Assembly (NCBI GenBank): GCA_963920705.1
Contig: OY987230.1
Span: 10,627,320 to 10,691,319, forward strand
DNA length: 64,000 nucleotides
Direction: 5' to 3'
Source: Odiellus spinosus
Taxonomy: Eukaryota > Arthropoda > Arachnida > Opiliones > Phalangiidae
In this document: positions 58,898 through 64,000 of the stretch, in pieces
How positions within the stretch are numbered: position 1 is the stretch's first letter
Layout of the letters: each line of letters starts with the position of its first letter
Program-made: the position numbers and the translations under genes
Notes under the pieces: generated by a model
The model's input: the letters and a program-made list of their open reading frames with translations, nothing else
Told to the model about the DNA's origin: nothing
Databases searched by the model: none

Positions 58898-59092
58898 GGT
58901 GGGACTTAACGGATGGGCTAGCACTGTAGAGGCTAACGAAGCACTTTTCTATAGAGTCACTAAGCCCAAAGGACCCACCTCAACGCGAGTACAATTAAAT
59001 CATTAACAACAATGCGAAAATGAAACGGAAAGGATAATAAAAAATGCTTTGTTAGCCTTCCACTCTATTACATACTGCGAAGCAGTCCCACC
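58898..59092. mobile_element. Family F MITE, longer copy
   Basis: GGTGGGACT at 58898 and AGTCCCACC at 59084-59092, 195 bp overall. Internal blocks GCTAACGAAGCACTT and GTTAGCCTTCCA relate it to the copy at 58190, less than 1 kb away. Confidence 0.6.
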
Positions 59093-60040
59093 ACCGTTAG
59101 TCCAGTACACTGATTAGGCGAACACGTAACGTTAATTAATTTATGCAGTCAAAGATACAAGCCTTGTACACCGATTACATCATAATACTAATAATTTGGT
59201 ATGCAAAATGCGAATTGATACACAATGTTAAACTTCATTCGGGAAAAAGTAGTCCATGCCAACTGAACTCTTCTTGAACACGAATATAGTTTTTATTGAA
59301 AATGCGGGAATTTTAATCTCATTTATTTTTTATGTTTAATGATTTAGGCTTCACGTTTTAAGACGGGTTATATTTTATCTCCTTTTTTTCGATGTTTAAC
59401 AAGTTTATTAATTCAATTCACGAAACTAAATTTATCTTTAGAGGGAATCAGTCACCATTTTTTTTACGAAACACTTTGGATTATATTTTAATTTTATCAT
59501 ACTATTTTATACCTCTGGCTTGACGTGTTCTTAAAAACCTCAAAATTAAAATGTCAAAAATTTAAATAGGTAATTAAAACTAGGAGCATATAAGGTCGCA
59601 AAATAATAGGACGGCCCCTCCCAAAATTTGGAGTGTGGGCGTAAAAGGATTATGAATTTTAGAGGCTTATAGAGGGCGAAAGTTTCATGTGGTCTTCAAA
59701 TTTCTTTAAACAAAAAATAGAGACTTGGGGGGACAATTGGAAGGGGAGTCTTACTTTTACTGACAACCTACCAACCATTCGGCCATAAATCAAAGGCTCC
59801 GGTGGTTAAATTGGTAATTCCTTCTTGTTTATTTGTAAGAAAACAAGATGGGGCCTGGGGCCGCTACAGTTACGCGACGTGACAACTTGTTTACGCGGCC
59901 GAAGTTAACTACAATCGCGGCTAAAGATACTCCATGAATTTTGGCGCAAGAAAACTCTCTCGTAAGAGTAAAGATTCTATCTCTAACATTTCCGCGTTCA
60001 TACCTTTGAGAGTACGAATAACGCAGTAGCAAAAGTCAAT
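59093..60040. other. Non-coding stretch
   Basis: No gene or clear repeat recognised. Confidence 0.4.
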
Positions 60041-60726
60041 CACTTCATTCCATAAAAATAAACTATCAACAAAGATCCAGGTAAATGTACTGGCAGATTC
60101 TGATTCGAGACACTCTAGCGGCCGCAGTCCGTGTAAATAGTGAAATCGGAAGCGCCACTCTTTGGAGAAATTTCTGAGTTGGGAGGGAAGCCAATATAGC
60201 CAAGCGCGGCCCGCCTAAACTCCGTCCCTATCTCCAGACTCAAAATATCGAGGAAGAGTTCAAATCACTCGAGCCAGTCAGGGGTGATAACTTTTTGTCT
60301 AGTTTTAAGTGGTGGCAGAAGCCGATGAAACCCTTCTTTGAAGTCTATTACTCCCGGGTCTTGTCTACCCCTCTCTGTATGGGTTATTCTCAAAAGGCGC
60401 GATTCGTACGCCTCCTAACGGTAGATGTTTTCGGAGCGGGAGTTAGTCGAGCGAATATCTCTAGCAGCCTTGGAGTTCATCCAAAAACGTCGTCGTTTGT
60501 GGAGAGAGAGAATTTCCAATTTTCCGTAGACAGGGGGGATGAAGTAGGACCCCTTCTAACTCGTAAAATTGGGAATTTTACCCATATAGAGAGGAGCGCT
60601 ATATGGAACATTGGAGTAGTAGACTTCAAAGGAGGGATTCATCGGCTTCTGGTGGTGGGCTAGTACGATTACCTTTGCTGGTAGTATTAAGCTACTGGGC
60701 GTTGTTTATTTTTATTGAATAAAGTG
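60041..60726. mobile_element. Family D inverted-repeat element, copy 2
   Basis: Ends CACTTCATTCCATAAAA and TTTTATTGAATAAAGTG are inverted. Shared segments with copy 1 (29950-30882) include TCCAGGTAAATGTACT, GAGACACTCTAGCGGCCGC and CTTTGGAGAAATTTCTGAG-like blocks. It lacks the element nested in copy 1. A 122-codon open frame crosses its middle but shows no known domain. Confidence 0.65.
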
Positions 60727-61128
60727 TTAGGCTTTTGGCAGTAGTGACTCAAAAACAAGTTTTCGCGTAACTAAAAAACTCGTTATAGCCTCTAGGATGC
60801 TTACAATGTATTTCGTCAAACTTTCACCCGAAATTTTCATATTACTATATGTACGATTTAACTTTTTCAACAGAAATATTTCCTAACTGAACGCCGGAAA
60901 AGTGGGTCTTTGTGTTTTTGGTTTAATTATGATTGATTGGAGTGAATTATTTTATATTTCGTCATTTTATTTTTGAAGTTAAATCGCGTGGGTTGTTAAG
61001 AATTTCGGGTTTTTGGATATTTGAGTCCTGTTATTTGGCTGACTTTTAATATTTCAATTATTACTTATAACCTTTGACCTAGGTTTTTATTTTTAATCGC
61101 AGGAAAGCCTAACAAACCATAAATGGTT

Positions 61129-61514
61129 TTAAATTGAGAATGCAACCTAACAACAAGTGTTTTTATCGATTCCTTATCGTTTAAATAAGCCTAATCCACC
61201 AGTAAAAAAAATTAGAAACAAATATTTAACTAGAAATAAATTTAAATCTTACCCGGAAAATAGGCTTAGCTGGATTCCTGGAGATTCTGTATTCCATTCT
61301 CCATATAAAGGCCATCGATCAATGTCATTGGTTGCTAGTCATTATTTGGGGAGTTCAGGATATCTCCATGAATCCAGCTAAGCCTATTTTGATGGTAATT
61401 TATTTCTAGTTTAATATTTGTTTGTAATTTGTTTTAACTGTTGGATTAGGCCTATTTAAACGATAAGGAATTGATAAAAAAATCAATTGTTGTTAGGCTG
61501 CATTCTCCCTTTAA
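61129..61514. mobile_element. Family A MITE, full-length with TTAA on both sides
   Basis: TTAA at 61129-61132 and 61511-61514 flank 378 bp that is nearly a perfect palindrome: arms of about 150 bp, each with GAGAATGCA-CCTAACAACAA, ATCGATTCCTTATCGTTTAAA, TAAGCCTAATCCA, CTAGAAATAAATT and AATAGGCTTAGCTGGATTC. The centre holds a CATCGATCAATGTCATTGG block. It is non-autonomous and defines the family whose fragments are at 284, 15703, 43780 and 63148. Confidence 0.85.
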
Positions 61515-61890
61515 GAAAAAATAGGTGTTCAAAATAATTCTCCAGTTTTAGTTTTATATACGGAATCCTCTAATCCACCTCCAACTTCAAGCTTTCTCTT
61601 AAACACAATAAGTATTTGATATCTTTAGTTAAATTACCTCAATGTAAAATGCGTAGGTCGTTAAACAAATGCACCAAATAAAAATAAAAATAAAATGACA
61701 ATTTCTAAGTAATTTGTATATAGAGATAAAAATTAAAAACTCCTCCCAAGTAATTTAAAATTATTTTTATTGCTTTTAAAGGAATGGTGCGGTGTTAAAA
61801 TATTTTTGCTGCAAACCCTTTAGTTAAACTCTAAACCAATTTTTCAAGTGTTAAAAAAAATTAAAATTAAGTATATTTTTAAATAAACAA

Positions 61891-62079
61891 TTAAAACAAA
61901 TTACATTGAGGGTACATAGGCGCCCGTATGAAGCTTTCCTGTAAAGCAAGAGCGCATTCGATACGTCGCTTCAAGGTTTTTATTTCGGCAATAATCTGAT
62001 TGGCCAAAGTAACTTGGCTCAGCTTTTCCTCAATGGTAAAGTTGACTACTACGCGCTTGAACGTTAAATCGACGACAGG
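61891..62079 (-). pseudogene. Coiled-coil C-terminal remnant in another frame
   Basis: On the - strand a frame opens after a TAA at 62080-62082 and ends at TAA 61891. It reads coherently as a helical tail: EEKLSQVTLANQ, then IIAEIKTLKRRIE with Leu/Ile at heptad spacing, then a short end PMYPQCNLF. It is one base out of phase with the THAP frame upstream (+1), so the two parts are joined only through a splice or a lost segment. AATAAA on this strand lies at 61766-61771, just outside the element. Confidence 0.45.
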
Positions 62080-62305
62080 TTATAACGGCAGTGCTCGCCA
62101 GTCTAACGAACGGGACGCCGACTGAAGGAGCATCTAACCCCGGTAAGCCGTAGCCTAGGCCTAACTCCGTCGGCGATTCGGACTCTCGGAGAGTATCGTC
62201 ATGCCGCGAATAGATCCGTTTGAAGTTGAACCAGTGTACCGTATAAAAACTTAGTCCAAACCGAGAACTAAAATTTTTGCATTCTTTTATAATACAACTT
62301 GGCAT
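62030..62305 (-). pseudogene. THAP-type zinc-finger N-terminus (truncated)
   Basis: From ATG at 62305 the first 23 residues (MPSCIIKECKNFSSRFGLSF, then YTV) match the opening of THAP domains: Met, Cys4-x4-Cys9, Lys-Asn, then Ser-Phe plus an aromatic residue. The second metal pair (C-x2-H, usually about 35-50 residues later) and the AVPTF box are absent; the frame continues with unrelated sequence to a TGA at 62030. Either the domain is continued in another exon or the remainder was lost. It sits inside the TTAA-flanked element, which favours a transposase remnant. Confidence 0.5.
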
Positions 62306-63147
62306 TTTGAACTTTCTTTAAAACAACACCGATTAAAAAACGAAGGATTCTAGACTTTACTGTCTCAGACTCTCTCCCCTCGGAGTCTCATTTCATTGGT
62401 TTATAAGTTATTTCTATTGGCCTATCAGATTGCTAGCCTGGCCAAGCACGACAGAGAAGTTTAGAATTAGGGGAAAAAGGGCCAAGTCCATACTAAATTT
62501 ATTTTTAACTATAAAATTATTATTATTATTAAAAATTAATTTTGAGTTATAAATTTCTGTTGCCAAGAGTGCTATTGACCCTTAGAGGCAAAAAAACTTT
62601 ATGGGTGAACCATTCCTTTAAAATATATATACAAGGGCTAAATTCCTATAAAATAACTTAATCGCAGATGTCGGTATAAAGTTAGATCAAACCAAATGGG
62701 GGAAAAATAAAAGTAAAAGGCATATGACAAACATTTGAATTTATATTGTGGGTAGTTTATGTTCCGCCCTGTTTTCCTATCTCGCGTATATGCCTTTAAG
62801 CCTGATACGTCATATTAAAAGATGAAGAAATTTGCAAGTTAGATTACGTTTTATAATTACCACGTACGTTACACATACATATAAACTATAGTAGCGTAAC
62901 GCTCTATAAAAGGATTTTTTATTATTGTTAAAAGTGAAGATTTTTATCTCCATCAAGGGTATATACCGCCTCTGAATGTTCTTCTGATGTCACTCCCCGT
63001 AGGAATTATGTTGAGATCGTTATTTATATACTTTTATGGGCATTTGAGGTTTTGATGTTTAAAGTAAAGGTGACGCAATTATTTTAGTCAGAGGAAGAAT
63101 TAAATTTTATATAGTTGAAATGACTTTTTTTGTACAAATCTAGAAAA

Positions 63148-63205
63148 ACTGAGAATGCAACTTAATAACAAGTGATTCCTTATCGTTTAAAACGGCCTAA
63201 TCCAG
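63148..63205. mobile_element. Family A MITE, terminal fragment
   Basis: CTGAGAATGCAAC, TAACAAGTG, TTCCTTATCGTTTAAA and GGCCTAATCCA match the left end of 61129-61514 in order. Confidence 0.6.
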
Positions 63206-63468
63206 CCCAAATTTGGGTGATTTGCTTATCGCTCTTGGGAAAGACTTTAATCTGGGCGCCCCTTTTATTTAATTGGTAATAGTCCAGGGAAAAGGTTTTA
63301 AAATTGAGGCATCCATTTTTGGCTGACGCCCGGGAACTCGTGCCTTCAAGCGCCTTCAATCCTGCACTGGACTTAACCAATGATATGATAATTCCCCTCG
63401 TCGTAAATGCTACGGCCAATCAGCAAACGCGCGTATGGGATAAACTGAGGCGGATTGGTACACAAAGT

Positions 63469-63596
63469 TTAAAGTGAAGGATATATTCATTACCAATAAT
63501 TTTTGATAGCTTTTGAGTAGTCTTCACCCTTCCATAGTTTAAAAGTATTACATTTTTTCGGCAAATTATTTTAAAAACATGTCATCGTCACTTTAA
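63469..63596. mobile_element. Tiny TTAA-ended TIR element (128 bp)
   Basis: TTAAAGTGA at 63469 and TCACTTTAA ending at 63596 are inverted, with TTAA at both borders and AGTGA tips like family B. The inner part pairs weakly. Confidence 0.45.
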
Positions 63597-64000
63597 TTTC
63601 GTTCTAAATTAGGCCTAAGAATTTTTCATCTCTCGCTTCTTCAGCATATCTAACCGCTTAGATTTGTTAGACGCGATAATATAAGGGGAAAAGGAAAGAA
63701 ACAATTTTCAAGGTCGTTTTAAAATAATTACGGTCTTAATCCTTAATTATCAATGTAATTAGTATATTACTTTTTTAATTTTCCTTTTTGAGTTTTTTGT
63801 TTTATTAAATTGTAGACTATGGTTAGCCGCGAGAAATGTACGAAGAAAAATTAGATCTGATATTTATGATATTAAATCTTGCAAATATATAATACCCCTC
63901 CCCCCGTCTAAAAAGTGCGTTGACCTTCTATATAGAGATTTTTTTGCACTGTTTCCCTAGCTTTCGGGTTTCTTTTGATTGTAATAAAGGGACAGTAAAA
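63597..64000. other. Non-coding end of window
   Basis: AT-rich; a C run is near 63897-63905. Nothing else recognised. Confidence 0.4.

Larger units (their letters stand above)
61776..62621 (-). mobile_element. TTAA-flanked element with THAP remnants (Kolobok-like)
   Basis: TTAA at 61776-61779 and 62618-62621 flank 838 bp. The tips are AGGAATGGT on the left and ACCATTCCT on the right; the inverted repeat continues imperfectly for about 30 bp (TAAA, TTTTGC). On the - strand it contains the start of a THAP-type zinc finger and a coiled-coil C-terminus, out of frame with each other and with no transposase core between them. I read it as an internally deleted derivative of a larger element. TTAA targets with a THAP-containing transposase are known from the Kolobok superfamily. 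Confidence 0.65.

Noticed and set aside
60295..60663. 122-codon open frame, considered as a transposase piece
   Set aside because: It lies in family D copy 2, has no DDE or zinc motif, and is not preserved in copy 1.

Overview
The window is AT-rich, intron-poor-looking eukaryotic DNA with no operons, no rRNA or tRNA gene that I could recognise, and very little protein-coding sequence. Long poly(A)/poly(T) tracts, minisatellites, many small inverted-repeat transposons (MITEs), splice-type signals and a Ty3/Gypsy-type LTR retrotransposon point to an animal, probably an invertebrate; the species cannot be named from this sequence alone.

Layout. Positions 1-32146 are non-coding DNA filled with MITEs and tandem repeats. 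Positions 32147-41200 hold one complete and very young LTR retrotransposon: two 1513-bp LTRs that differ at one base by my manual comparison, a 4-bp target duplication, a primer-binding site, gag, a -1 frameshift signal, pol (protease, reverse transcriptase, RNase H, integrase) and a polypurine tract. Its integrase has Asn where the second catalytic Asp of the DDE triad should be. Positions 41201-47000 are again repeats. Positions 47000-52206 hold the best candidate for a host gene on the + strand: a possible 5' UTR exon, a first coding exon with a signal peptide, and a 39-nt phase-0 microexon; the intron between the two coding exons carries a 24-bp satellite of 24 identical units. Positions 52207-64000 return to repeats, ending with an 838-bp TTAA-flanked element (61780-62617) that holds the start of a THAP-type zinc finger and a coiled-coil tail on the - strand.

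How the parts relate. At least five repeat families here share one terminal design: a TTAA target duplication followed by termini that begin AGG or AGT. One of them carries THAP-coding remnants. TTAA targets plus a THAP domain are the hallmarks of the Kolobok superfamily, so I infer that most MITEs in this window were moved by Kolobok-type transposases. A TA-flanked MITE and elements with hAT-like ends show other superfamilies were active too, and one hAT-like element is nested inside an older inverted-repeat element with its target duplication intact.
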